From an uncultured Bacilli bacterium (GTDB lineage Bacteria; Bacillota_I; Bacilli_A; RF39; UBA660), in the NCBI GenBank assembly GCA_944345045.1, contig CALVMI010000099.1, positions 1-5,079 on the forward strand: DNA of 5,079 nucleotides, in the 5' to 3' direction. Positions 1 through 4,911 of this stretch are shown one piece after another. Each line of letters opens with the position of its first letter. The stretch's first letter is position 1. The translations under genes were made by a program, and so were the position numbers. The notes beneath the pieces are model-generated. The model was not told the origin of the DNA. It searched no databases and saw only the letters and a list, made by a program, of their open reading frames with translations.

Positions 1-26
1 GAAATACTTTTTTTTATTAACTTCAT
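1..26 (-). CDS. 5' end of a divergent gene, truncated by the window edge
   Basis: Only the first 8-10 codons are present, so no function can be assigned. An AGGAGG ribosome binding site lies at 40-35 on the minus strand, downstream of a good promoter. Two ATG codons follow in different frames. The one at 26-24 is 8 nt from the SD and reads MKLIKKSI. The one at 30-28 is only 4 nt away and reads MDEVNKKKYF. I prefer the start at 26 because of its spacing, and its Lys-plus-hydrophobic beginning would suit an exported or membrane protein, but eight residues cannot prove that. Both frames are open to the window edge. The gene is divergent from the LCP gene, with about 150 bp between the two starts. 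That a gene starts here is fairly likely; the frame is uncertain. Confidence 0.5.
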
Positions 27-53
27 CCATCTATCCTCCTTTTATTCGACAAC

Positions 54-82
54 ATTATATCATTTTTCTATTTTCATTTAAA
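54..82 (-). promoter_or_regulatory. Sigma-A-type promoter with extended -10 for the divergent left-edge gene
   Basis: Read on the minus strand, a perfect TATAAT -10 lies at 59-54 and is preceded by TGA, giving the TGnTATAAT extended -10 form. With a 17-nt spacer the -35 position (82-77) reads TTTAAA, a weak match to TTGACA, as often seen when the -10 is extended. The predicted start is near 47, leaving a leader of only about 20 nt that carries the AGGAGG site. Confidence 0.6.
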
Positions 83-120
83 GTTTTGCCTATTTTTTGT
101 TGTAAATAAACTATCAAATA

Positions 121-149
121 TTGAGTATTTTTTTCTTTTATTATATAAT
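121..149 (+). promoter_or_regulatory. Sigma-A-type promoter of the LCP gene
   Basis: TTGAGT (-35) at 121-126 and a perfect TATAAT (-10) at 144-149 are separated by exactly 17 nt. Transcription should start near 156, giving a leader of about 25 nt before the ATG at 181. The -35 contains the TTG at 121 that would otherwise be the most upstream possible start of the reading frame, so that codon lies outside the transcript. Confidence 0.65.
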
Positions 150-167
150 TTTATATATATTGAATAT

Positions 168-176
168 GAAAGGGTG
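168..176 (+). promoter_or_regulatory. Ribosome binding site that fixes the LCP start at 181
   Basis: GAAAGGGTG (168-176) is the only purine-rich SD-like stretch in the leader and sits 6 nt (counting from the GGG) before the ATG at 181. The in-frame ATG at 166 has no SD and would lie only about 10 nt from the predicted transcript start. The start at 181 is therefore preferred. Confidence 0.65.
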
Positions 177-180
177 TTCT

Positions 181-2121
181 ATGAAAGTTTTTCTATCTAA
201 ATTAAAAAAGGCAAATCTTGTTATGAAGATTTTTTATTTTCTAACTTTGATTTTATACTGGGTCAGTTATGGCTTTTTCTGTCGAAGTGTTTTATCTTTG
301 ACAGGAGTTGAAGATGTTATTCGAATAGTCGTTTTAATTGTCTCGGTGATTTTTGGCCTTGTTTACACTGTCTTTGGGTTGATCAAAATGTTTCAACATA
401 AAAAAGTCGGGTTTATTATATTAGTACTTTTTGCAATTATTTTTGCAGCTATATTTGGAGTTGGTTCGTATTATATCGATAAAATTTATGGAGCAATTCA
501 AAATATTACAGCTAGTGATACGAGTGCTTATACTACTGCAATTGTTACTTTAAACGAGACAGAATTTTCTTCTCAAAGCACTATTGGTATGATTACTGAT
601 GAAAGTGACCGAACAGGCTATATTTTACCAATGGAATGGATTAGTAAAGATAATCTAGAAAATCCTATTGAGTATTATAGTAGTACGTATGAATTGTTAG
701 ACGCTTTATATAATGGTGAAATTGAGGCAATTTTTATTAATAAAGATTATGTAACTTTGTACAGTAATGAAGAAAAATATCAAAATATTGCTAGTGAAAC
801 TAAAATAGTTCAGGAATATTCTAAAGTTATGAAAACTGAAGAAAGCGAACTATTAGTAAGCACTAAAACTCTTACTGAACCCTTTACGGTATTAGTCATG
901 GGTGTAGACTCAGAAAGCACTAATGGATTAGATGCGAATGCTGCATTTAATGGTGATACCTTAATTTTAGTTACTTTTAATCCTAAAACTTTAACCGCAA
1001 CTATGTTTAGTTTTCCAAGAGATTTATATGTACCAATTTATAATAGTTCAGGCAGAAATATTGGATTAAATAAAATTAATTCTTCTGCTGCTTACGGTAC
1101 AGCTAGCACAGTAAATACCATTGAAAATTTAACTGGTATTGAAGTTGATTATTTTGTTAAAGTGAATTTTCAAGGAGTTATTGATTTAGTGAATGCAGTA
1201 GGCGGAATTGATGTTGATGTAGAAGAGCCCGATTATTCAGCGTATATTGCACGCTGGGGCGAAGGAAGATTATGTGAAAGTGGCGCTGATAGAACGTATA
1301 CAAACATGGTATGTATGAATACTGGATGGCAACATTTAAATGGAGAACAAGCACTAGCCTATGCGCGTAATCGCCATGGATATTTAGAAGGTGATGTCGC
1401 ACGTAATCGTCATCAACAACAAATAATTGAAGCTCTTGCTAAAAAAGTTACACAAAATGCAAATCTTGGTGAGTTTGAAAAACTTTTAGATACTATTAGT
1501 AATAATATTGCTACAAACATGGATACTTCACAAATATTGTCTTTTTATCAATCTTTAAAAGGAATGTTATCTAGAGCTTTAAGCGGCGATAGTTTTATTG
1601 ATATTCAAAAAATGCAGCTTACATATTTTAGTTTTACTAACAGTTATGGTTTATCATGTCTAGGATATTATGTTGATAGTTTAAATGCTATTACTGAAGC
1701 GATGAAAGAAAATTTGGGAATTCTTAGTACCGAAACGATTACAACTATGAGTTATGATTACTCTGTAGATTATGAACAAAATAGTGAAATTATTGGACGT
1801 GGAATTTACTCTGGTGGAAAATATCCTGATAGTTCTGTTACGAGACCTCCGGTATCCAATGAAAATAATGACAACAATGAGAATGATAATACAGATGAAA
1901 ATGATCAAAATTCAAACGACGATAATAATACTTCTGATGAAAATGATAGCAGCGATGAGCAGCCACCAACAGATAACACTGATCCAGAAGAACCTACTAC
2001 ACCACCAACGGAACCTACTGAAGATCCTAATGAAAAACCTGATGATGGAGAAAATAATGAAGATAATCAAGACGATAATACTTCTTCTACTCCTGAAGAT
2101 CCTACATCAGGAAATGAATAA
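181..2121 (+). CDS. LytR-CpsA-Psr (LCP) family envelope protein with three N-terminal membrane helices and an acidic low-complexity tail
   Basis: LCP enzymes move polyprenyl-pyrophosphate-linked glycopolymers (teichoic acids, capsule) onto peptidoglycan outside the membrane; which polymer is used here cannot be told. The protein has 646 aa from the ATG at 181. A Lys-rich N-terminus is followed by hydrophobic helices at about 15-33, 46-69 and 76-98. The basic loop KMFQHKK (69-75) fits N-in and the rest outside. Residues about 133-217 resemble half of a type 2 periplasmic solute-binding fold (ITDESDRTGY; ELLDALYNGEIEAIFINKDY). The LCP domain spans about 233-423: LVMGVDS (238-244), NGDTLILVTFNP with Asp259, SFPRDLYVPI with Arg280/Asp281, GGIDVDVEEPD, WQHLNGEQALAYARNRH with Arg396/Arg398, and GDVARNRHQQQII with Arg408/Arg410. 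Cys365 and Cys378 may form a disulfide. Where many members have DSR and RSD, this one has DSES and NGD. The tail from about 556 is rich in D/N/E, then P/T. No LPXTG signal or lipobox is seen. Family call is secure; substrate is not. Confidence 0.93.
   Translation: MKVFLSKLKKANLVMKIFYFLTLILYWVSYGFFCRSVLSLTGVEDVIRIVVLIVSVIFGLVYTVFGLIKMFQHKKVGFIILVLFAIIFAAIFGVGSYYIDKIYGAIQNITASDTSAYTTAIVTLNETEFSSQSTIGMITDESDRTGYILPMEWISKDNLENPIEYYSSTYELLDALYNGEIEAIFINKDYVTLYSNEEKYQNIASETKIVQEYSKVMKTEESELLVSTKTLTEPFTVLVMGVDSESTNGLDANAAFNGDTLILVTFNPKTLTATMFSFPRDLYVPIYNSSGRNIGLNKINSSAAYGTASTVNTIENLTGIEVDYFVKVNFQGVIDLVNAVGGIDVDVEEPDYSAYIARWGEGRLCESGADRTYTNMVCMNTGWQHLNGEQALAYARNRHGYLEGDVARNRHQQQIIEALAKKVTQNANLGEFEKLLDTISNNIATNMDTSQILSFYQSLKGMLSRALSGDSFIDIQKMQLTYFSFTNSYGLSCLGYYVDSLNAITEAMKENLGILSTETITTMSYDYSVDYEQNSEIIGRGIYSGGKYPDSSVTRPPVSNENNDNNENDNTDENDQNSNDDNNTSDENDSSDEQPPTDNTDPEEPTTPPTEPTEDPNEKPDDGENNEDNQDDNTSSTPEDPTSGNE
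1846..2118 (+). repeat. Low-complexity region coding the D/N/E- and P/T-rich C-terminal tail of the LCP protein
   Basis: About 91 codons (residues 556-646) are built mostly of Asp, Asn, Glu, Ser, Thr and Pro with no hydrophobic core, so the tail is predicted to be disordered and strongly acidic. The DNA holds imperfect repeats: gacgataata and a following acttct recur at 1918 and 2071, and gaagatccta recurs near 2021 and 2095. Such tails change length easily by slippage. On a protein whose bulk is outside the membrane, it would extend into or along the wall. Its job is unknown. Confidence 0.7.
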
Positions 2122-2152
2122 AGCCTTTGTCAAAAATGACAAAGACTTTTTT
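2121..2152 (+). terminator. Rho-independent terminator of the LCP gene, probably bidirectional
   Basis: CTTTGTCA (2125-2132) and TGACAAAG (2137-2144) form an 8-bp stem with an AAAA loop. One mismatch (C2124/A2145) is followed by three more possible pairs, and then TTTTTT at 2147-2152. The stem starts right after the LCP stop codon. Read on the minus strand, the same stem is followed by the weaker tail CTTTATT, so it can also stop tsaD transcription. The last bases of the T-run are part of the tsaD stop codon (2153-2151). Confidence 0.85.
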
Positions 2153-3179
2153 ATTTATTATTTTCAATATAACTTTTTATATTTTCATTACTCTTAGCAT
2201 TTAAAGTAAAATCAGCAAATTTTTGAGATTTATATAAAGGATAGGCTGCACAGCCAATCATGGCGGCATTATCAGTACAATATAAAATATTTGGAACATG
2301 GAATGTTACGTTATATTTTTGACAAACTTTATTTATTTCCTCTCTAAGTGTTTGATTTGCCGAAACTCCTCCAGCTAAAATCATATTTTTGATTCCTGTA
2401 TTTTTTAAGGCTAATTCTACTTTTCTAGTTAATTCATCAATTGCTGTTTTTTGAAAGGAATGAGCTAAATCATTCACTCTAATTTCATTCCCTTTAACTG
2501 TTTCATTATGTACTAAATTTATCACAAAGCTTTTTAAACCACTAAAACTAAAATTATAGGTATCATCTTGCATTGGGCTAGGTAATTTATACGTGTCTTC
2601 ACCTTTTAACGCAGCCTTTTCAATATTTGGGCCGCCAGGATAACTCATTTTAAGTACTCTTGCTACTTTATCAAATACTTCTCCCACTGAATCATCAATT
2701 GTACTTCCTAAAATTTCCATATCCGTTTCACTTTTTAAAACTAGCAAATCGGTGTGGCCACCACTAACAATCAAAGCTAAAGTTGGATAAGTAATTTGAT
2801 GCTCAATATTATTAGCATAAATATGTCCCATTGTATGATTTACGGCAATTAACGGCTTATTATAGACTAATGACAAAGTTTTAGCACATTCTACACCAAC
2901 TAGTAAACTTCCTAACAGTCCAGGTGCATAAGTCACTGCGATCGCATCAATATCATCTATACTTCCCGGAAATTTATTAAGTGTTTCTTCTAATACAAGC
3001 GTTATGCTTTCTGTATGCATACGACTAGCAATTTCAGGAACTACACCACCAAAATTGGCATGGGTTTTCATCTGAGTTGATATGGTTAATGCTTCGACAG
3101 TTTTACCGTTTTTAACAACAGCCATTGATGTCTCGTCACAAGAAGTTTCGATAGCTAATATTCTCACGTCTTTATTCAT
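2151..3179 (-). CDS. tsaD: TsaD (Gcp/YgjD/Kae1 family), tRNA N6-adenosine threonylcarbamoyltransferase
   Basis: TsaD transfers the threonylcarbamoyl group from threonylcarbamoyl-AMP to N6 of A37 in ANN-decoding tRNAs, making t6A in the cytoplasm. It acts in a complex with TsaB and TsaE, both encoded just upstream. The 342 aa are full length for the family (337-346). The ASKHA-fold motifs are all present: AIETSCDETSMAV at the N-terminus (9-21), FGGVVPEIASR (43-53), the metal-binding HTMGH with His115 and His119, IVSGGHTDL (137-145), DDSVGEVFDKVAR (162-174), YPGGP (180-184), FSGLKS, LAGGVSANQTLRE (268-280), and CTDNAAMIG with the metal ligand Asp303. The start at 3179 has a GAGAGG SD at 3191-3186, 6 nt upstream, and overlaps the end of rimI by 8 nt, which suggests coupled translation. 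It is the last gene of its unit and converges on the LCP gene. Confidence 0.97.
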   Translation of the reverse strand: MNKDVRILAIETSCDETSMAVVKNGKTVEALTISTQMKTHANFGGVVPEIASRMHTESITLVLEETLNKFPGSIDDIDAIAVTYAPGLLGSLLVGVECAKTLSLVYNKPLIAVNHTMGHIYANNIEHQITYPTLALIVSGGHTDLLVLKSETDMEILGSTIDDSVGEVFDKVARVLKMSYPGGPNIEKAALKGEDTYKLPSPMQDDTYNFSFSGLKSFVINLVHNETVKGNEIRVNDLAHSFQKTAIDELTRKVELALKNTGIKNMILAGGVSANQTLREEINKVCQKYNVTFHVPNILYCTDNAAMIGCAAYPLYKSQKFADFTLNAKSNENIKSYIENNK

Positions 3180-3600
3180 TTACTGCCTCTCTTTCCATTA
3201 CATAGGCATCCTTCTTGCCATAATACTTTTTGCGAGTATGAATAACCTTAAATCCAAATTTTTGATATAAATTTATGGCAGGAAGATTATCTACTGCAAC
3301 TTCCAATATAAAAGTGGTTTTTGGGTTGGCATTTGTGATCATATAGTCTAGTAAAGAGGTAGCAACTTTTTCTTGACGATGTGTAGGTAATACAAAAATA
3401 TCTAAAACATCTGTCGAGTCAAGAACAGAGGAATATGTTAGAAAGCCAATTATTTTCTTTTCCTTTTCATAAACCAAAACATGAAAATATTCTTGCTCTG
3501 TTAACTTTACCAAGTCATATTTTTTAGAATAGTTTTCATGTAACTTTTCACCCATTTCATAAATAGCATGATAATCTTTTAATTCTGCTTCTCTAATCAT
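3172..3600 (-). CDS. rimI: RimI-type GNAT N-acetyltransferase (ribosomal protein S18 alanine acetyltransferase family)
   Basis: RimI uses acetyl-CoA to acetylate the N-terminal alanine of ribosomal protein S18 in enterobacteria; its targets in Firmicutes are less certain. The 142 aa match the family (about 148-151). Visible features are the N-terminal IREAELKDYHAIYEM, the strand IIGFLTYSSVLDSTDVLDIFVLP leading into the acetyl-CoA motif HRQEKVATSLLDYMI (74-88), then LEVAVDNLPAINLYQKFGF (99-117) with Glu100 and Tyr112 at the places of the E. coli catalytic Glu103 and Tyr115, and RKKYYGKKDAYVMER. The usual Q/RxxGxG/A loop has Lys78 in place of the first Gly. The ATG overlaps the tsaB stop as ATGA (3600-3597), and a strong SD, GAGGTGG (3611-3605), lies inside tsaB. 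The tsaB-rimI-tsaD order strongly supports RimI over a generic GNAT. Confidence 0.88.
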   Translation of the reverse strand: MIREAELKDYHAIYEMGEKLHENYSKKYDLVKLTEQEYFHVLVYEKEKKIIGFLTYSSVLDSTDVLDIFVLPTHRQEKVATSLLDYMITNANPKTTFILEVAVDNLPAINLYQKFGFKVIHTRKKYYGKKDAYVMEREAVNE

Positions 3601-4151
3601 TTTTCCACCTCAATTTTTTTGACATAAAAAGGATTAACAATATGTGACATAGTTGGCTCTTTTTTATGACTATAAGTAGCTAAATGATTATAATCAATTT
3701 CTTTGCAAAATTCTATCACTTTTGTCTTAGACCATTCTTCCCATTCACTCTTTTTTATGTATTCATAGCCGCTAAGTTTTTCACGTTCTTTCTTGGCTAC
3801 ATAATAACCATTTTTTTCTTCTAAAACTAAATAGCCCTCTGCCACTTTTTTTGTATATAATTCTAAACTTGTAATTGTTCGAATAGGAATATTAAGTGTA
3901 TAAGCAAGAACTTTAGCAATGGTAACACCAATTCTAACACCTGTAAATGAACCTGGACCAATCACGACTATTACATCATCAATTTCTTGAATCGTTAGTC
4001 TAGAGTCACTTAAAAGTTTTACTAGAGATGGCATGCAAATGGTACTATGATCCTTTTTTTCAAATACTTCTACTTTGTTTATAAGTTGATTATCTTTGTA
4101 AATTCCAAGAAAGATAAAATCAGCATGTGTATCTATAAATAATGTGTTCAT
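3597..4151 (-). CDS. tsaB: TsaB, t6A-synthesis partner of TsaD (short form)
   Basis: TsaB is an inactive paralogue of TsaD that binds it and is required, with TsaE, for t6A formation. The N-terminal ASKHA half is well kept: LFIDTHADFIFLGIYKD (4-20), IDDVIVVIGPGSFTGVRIG (57-75) with the TsaB signature GPGSFTGVRIG, and the helix VTIAKVLAYTLNIPIRTITSLELY, which in the family forms the TsaD interface. At 184 aa it is about 45 aa shorter than B. subtilis or E. coli TsaB (229-231). The loss is in the second half, which after residue 105 is a compact Lys/Glu-rich stretch ending in the usual type of tail, IVNPFYVKKIEVEK. The frame is intact, so this looks like a reduced form, not a pseudogene. The start at 4151 has AAGGAG 5 nt upstream (4162-4157). 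A near-consensus promoter precedes it, so it is the first gene of the tsaB-rimI-tsaD unit. Confidence 0.93.
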   Translation of the reverse strand: MNTLFIDTHADFIFLGIYKDNQLINKVEVFEKKDHSTICMPSLVKLLSDSRLTIQEIDDVIVVIGPGSFTGVRIGVTIAKVLAYTLNIPIRTITSLELYTKKVAEGYLVLEEKNGYYVAKKEREKLSGYEYIKKSEWEEWSKTKVIEFCKEIDYNHLATYSHKKEPTMSHIVNPFYVKKIEVEK

Positions 4152-4176
4152 AACTACTCCTTATCTACGTGTTTGT

Positions 4177-4205
4177 AGTATACTTATTTTCCATTAGTTT
4201 GTCAA
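4177..4205 (-). promoter_or_regulatory. Strong sigma-A promoter of tsaB-rimI-tsaD
   Basis: On the minus strand a perfect TTGACA (-35, 4205-4200) and TATACT (-10, 4182-4177, one base from consensus) are 17 nt apart. Transcription should start near 4170, about 18 nt before the tsaB ATG, leaving room only for the AAGGAG site. The first bases of the -35 are also the end of the T-run of the tsaE terminator. Confidence 0.82.
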
Positions 4206-4232
4206 ATAAAAATGCCCTATTACTATAGGACA
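4204..4232 (-). terminator. Rho-independent terminator of tsaE, overlapping its stop codon
   Basis: On the minus strand TGTCCTAT (4232-4225) pairs with ATAGGGCA (4220-4213) across a 4-nt loop, 8 bp including one U-G wobble. It is followed by TTTTTATTT (4212-4204). The left arm lies within the last codons of tsaE and the UAG stop (4225-4223) straddles arm and loop, so a ribosome finishing tsaE would cover the hairpin. The stem is AT-rich, so some read-through into tsaB is likely. Confidence 0.65.
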
Positions 4233-4675
4233 GAATTGCAAACATCTTCGTATATTTTACCATGAGGTTTAAAAATTAAAACTCGCGTATTTTCATCAAC
4301 AAAACGAAATTCGATATCTAATCTCTCATCAGGCAAATCATTCTCAATCATATCTGCCCATTCAATAATTGTAATACCACCTTTGGTAAAATAATCTTTA
4401 ATGCCAATATTATCTTTATGCTCTTCTAAACGATAAACGTCCATATGAAACAACGGTAATTCTCCAGTATCATATTCTTTTACTATTGTAAATGTAGGAG
4501 ATGTAATGGTTTCCTCAATTCCTAATGCTTGAGCAAAACCTTTGACAAAAACAGTTTTACCTGTACCTAGTTCTCCATTTAAGCAGATGACCATATTTGG
4601 AAATTTTTCACTTTCGATGTTCTGTGCTAATTCCAATGTATCCATTTCATCTTTTGATGTAAATCTATAATCCAT
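4223..4675 (-). CDS. tsaE: TsaE, P-loop ATPase of tRNA t6A synthesis
   Basis: TsaE binds and hydrolyses ATP and acts on the TsaB-TsaD complex so that t6A synthesis can cycle. At 150 aa it is full length (E. coli 153, B. subtilis about 158). Visible motifs are the Walker A loop GELGTGKT (34-41) after strand MVICLN, the conserved ITSPTFTIVKEY (57-68) with Ser59/Thr61 in the switch-like region, LFHMDVYRLEE (75-85) with Asp79, and IIEWADMI (103-110) with the family's Glu105-Trp106 pair. The start at 4675 is supported by AGGTGA at 4687-4682, 6 nt upstream, and a promoter upstream of that. It is separated from tsaB by a terminator and a new promoter within 71 bp, so it is transcribed mainly on its own although the gene order is that of the B. 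subtilis ydiBCDE cluster. Confidence 0.96.
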   Translation of the reverse strand: MDYRFTSKDEMDTLELAQNIESEKFPNMVICLNGELGTGKTVFVKGFAQALGIEETITSPTFTIVKEYDTGELPLFHMDVYRLEEHKDNIGIKDYFTKGGITIIEWADMIENDLPDERLDIEFRFVDENTRVLIFKPHGKIYEDVCNSVL

Positions 4676-4707
4676 ATTATATCACCTATTGTTATTTTAA
4701 TATACTA

Positions 4708-4736
4708 AGTATAATTTATGCAACATCAACTTGCAA
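4708..4736 (-). promoter_or_regulatory. Sigma-A-type promoter of tsaE
   Basis: On the minus strand TTGCAA (-35, 4736-4731) and TATACT (-10, 4713-4708) are separated by 17 nt. The -10 is the same TATACT as at tsaB; the -35 is weaker. The predicted start is near 4701, giving a leader of about 25 nt with the AGGTGA site. No operator-like repeat is obvious. Confidence 0.6.
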
Positions 4737-4759
4737 TTTGATATATATTTTACATTTAT

Positions 4760-4785
4760 AAAAAAAGACCGTATTTTCTACAGTC
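4760..4785 (-). terminator. Strong Rho-independent terminator between the rRNA operon and tsaE
   Basis: On the minus strand GACTGTA (4785-4779) pairs with TACGGTC (4773-4767), 7 bp with one U-G wobble and a GAAAA loop, followed directly by seven T (4766-4760). It stops transcripts coming from the rRNA side before they reach the tsaE promoter. No gene lies between it and 5S, so it most likely ends the rRNA operon, or a small RNA made in the 126 nt between them. Confidence 0.8.
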
Positions 4786-4876
4786 AAGGTGCATATACAC
4801 TTATTAAAAATATACATAGTATTAAGTAGTGATAGAAAGGAAAATGAGATATTCCTAATAAGCATATATAATATTC

Positions 4877-4896
4877 AAATACGAAATTTCGTATTT
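4877..4896. repeat. Perfect 20-bp palindrome downstream of 5S
   Basis: AAATACGAAA is followed at once by its exact reverse complement. As RNA it could fold as an 8-bp stem with an AATT loop. Read on the minus strand it is not followed by a T-run; on the plus strand only two more T follow. It may be a weak rRNA terminator, an RNase processing hairpin, or a protein-binding site. Confidence 0.6.
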
Positions 4897-4902
4897 TTAA
4901 GC

Positions 4903-4911
4903 AAAAAAAAA
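4903..4911 (-). terminator. T9 run directly abutting the 5S rRNA, possible first terminator of the rRNA operon
   Basis: On the minus strand nine T follow the last base of the closing 5S helix with no gap. The 9-bp helix I of 5S followed by a T-run has the shape of an intrinsic terminator, although the helix closes over the whole 5S molecule and not a short loop. The strong terminator further on suggests it is not fully efficient, if it works at all. Confidence 0.35.

Larger units (their letters stand above)
4786..4911. other. Non-coding stretch between the 5S rRNA and the terminator
   Basis: About 126 very AT-rich bases without a plausible gene on either strand. It holds a 9-base T-run just after 5S, a perfect 20-bp palindrome, and an inverted repeat CTTATTA (4800-4806) / TAATAAG (4856-4862) enclosing about 49 bases. 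The heptamer gcatata occurs at 4791 and 4862. A purine-rich SD-like run before an ATG at 4844 on the plus strand leads only to a 4-codon frame. No tRNA was seen. Confidence 0.55.

Noticed and set aside
121..180. Longer LCP protein starting at TTG 121 or ATG 166
   Set aside because: The TTG is part of the -35 box, neither codon has an SD, and the extra N-terminal residues add only a Phe/Tyr/Ile run coded by AT-rich leader DNA. ATG 181 has an SD at proper spacing.
1178..1402. 74-codon open frame on the minus strand inside the LCP gene
   Set aside because: Antisense to the highly conserved LCP motifs, with a His/Leu/Tyr-biased composition and no upstream signals.
1681..1908. 75-codon open frame on the minus strand inside the LCP gene
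   Set aside because: Antisense of the Asn/Asp-rich tail, which gives an Ile/Val-rich string that only mimics a membrane segment; no SD.
1772..2197. 141-codon open frame on the plus strand overlapping the end of the LCP gene
   Set aside because: It is the shifted reading of the repetitive gat/aat/gaa tail. Its product is a Met/Ile/Leu/Lys-rich low-complexity string, it has no SD, and it runs through the terminator.
3082..3270. 62-codon open frame on the plus strand across tsaD and rimI
   Set aside because: Antisense to the tsaD N-terminus and rimI C-terminus, both well conserved; no promoter or SD.
3597..4151. tsaB as a broken gene because of its short length
   Set aside because: The frame is uninterrupted, start and SD are good, the C-terminal tail looks normal, and translation is coupled to rimI by an ATGA overlap.
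4844..4858. Small peptide gene after an SD-like run in the post-5S stretch
   Set aside because: The purine-rich run and ATG look inviting, but the frame ends after four codons (M-R-Y-S) and no promoter is evident.
4676..4911. tRNA gene or riboswitch between 5S and tsaE
   Set aside because: No TTC-loop or anticodon arm pattern and no known riboswitch core; the tsaE leader is only about 25 nt.
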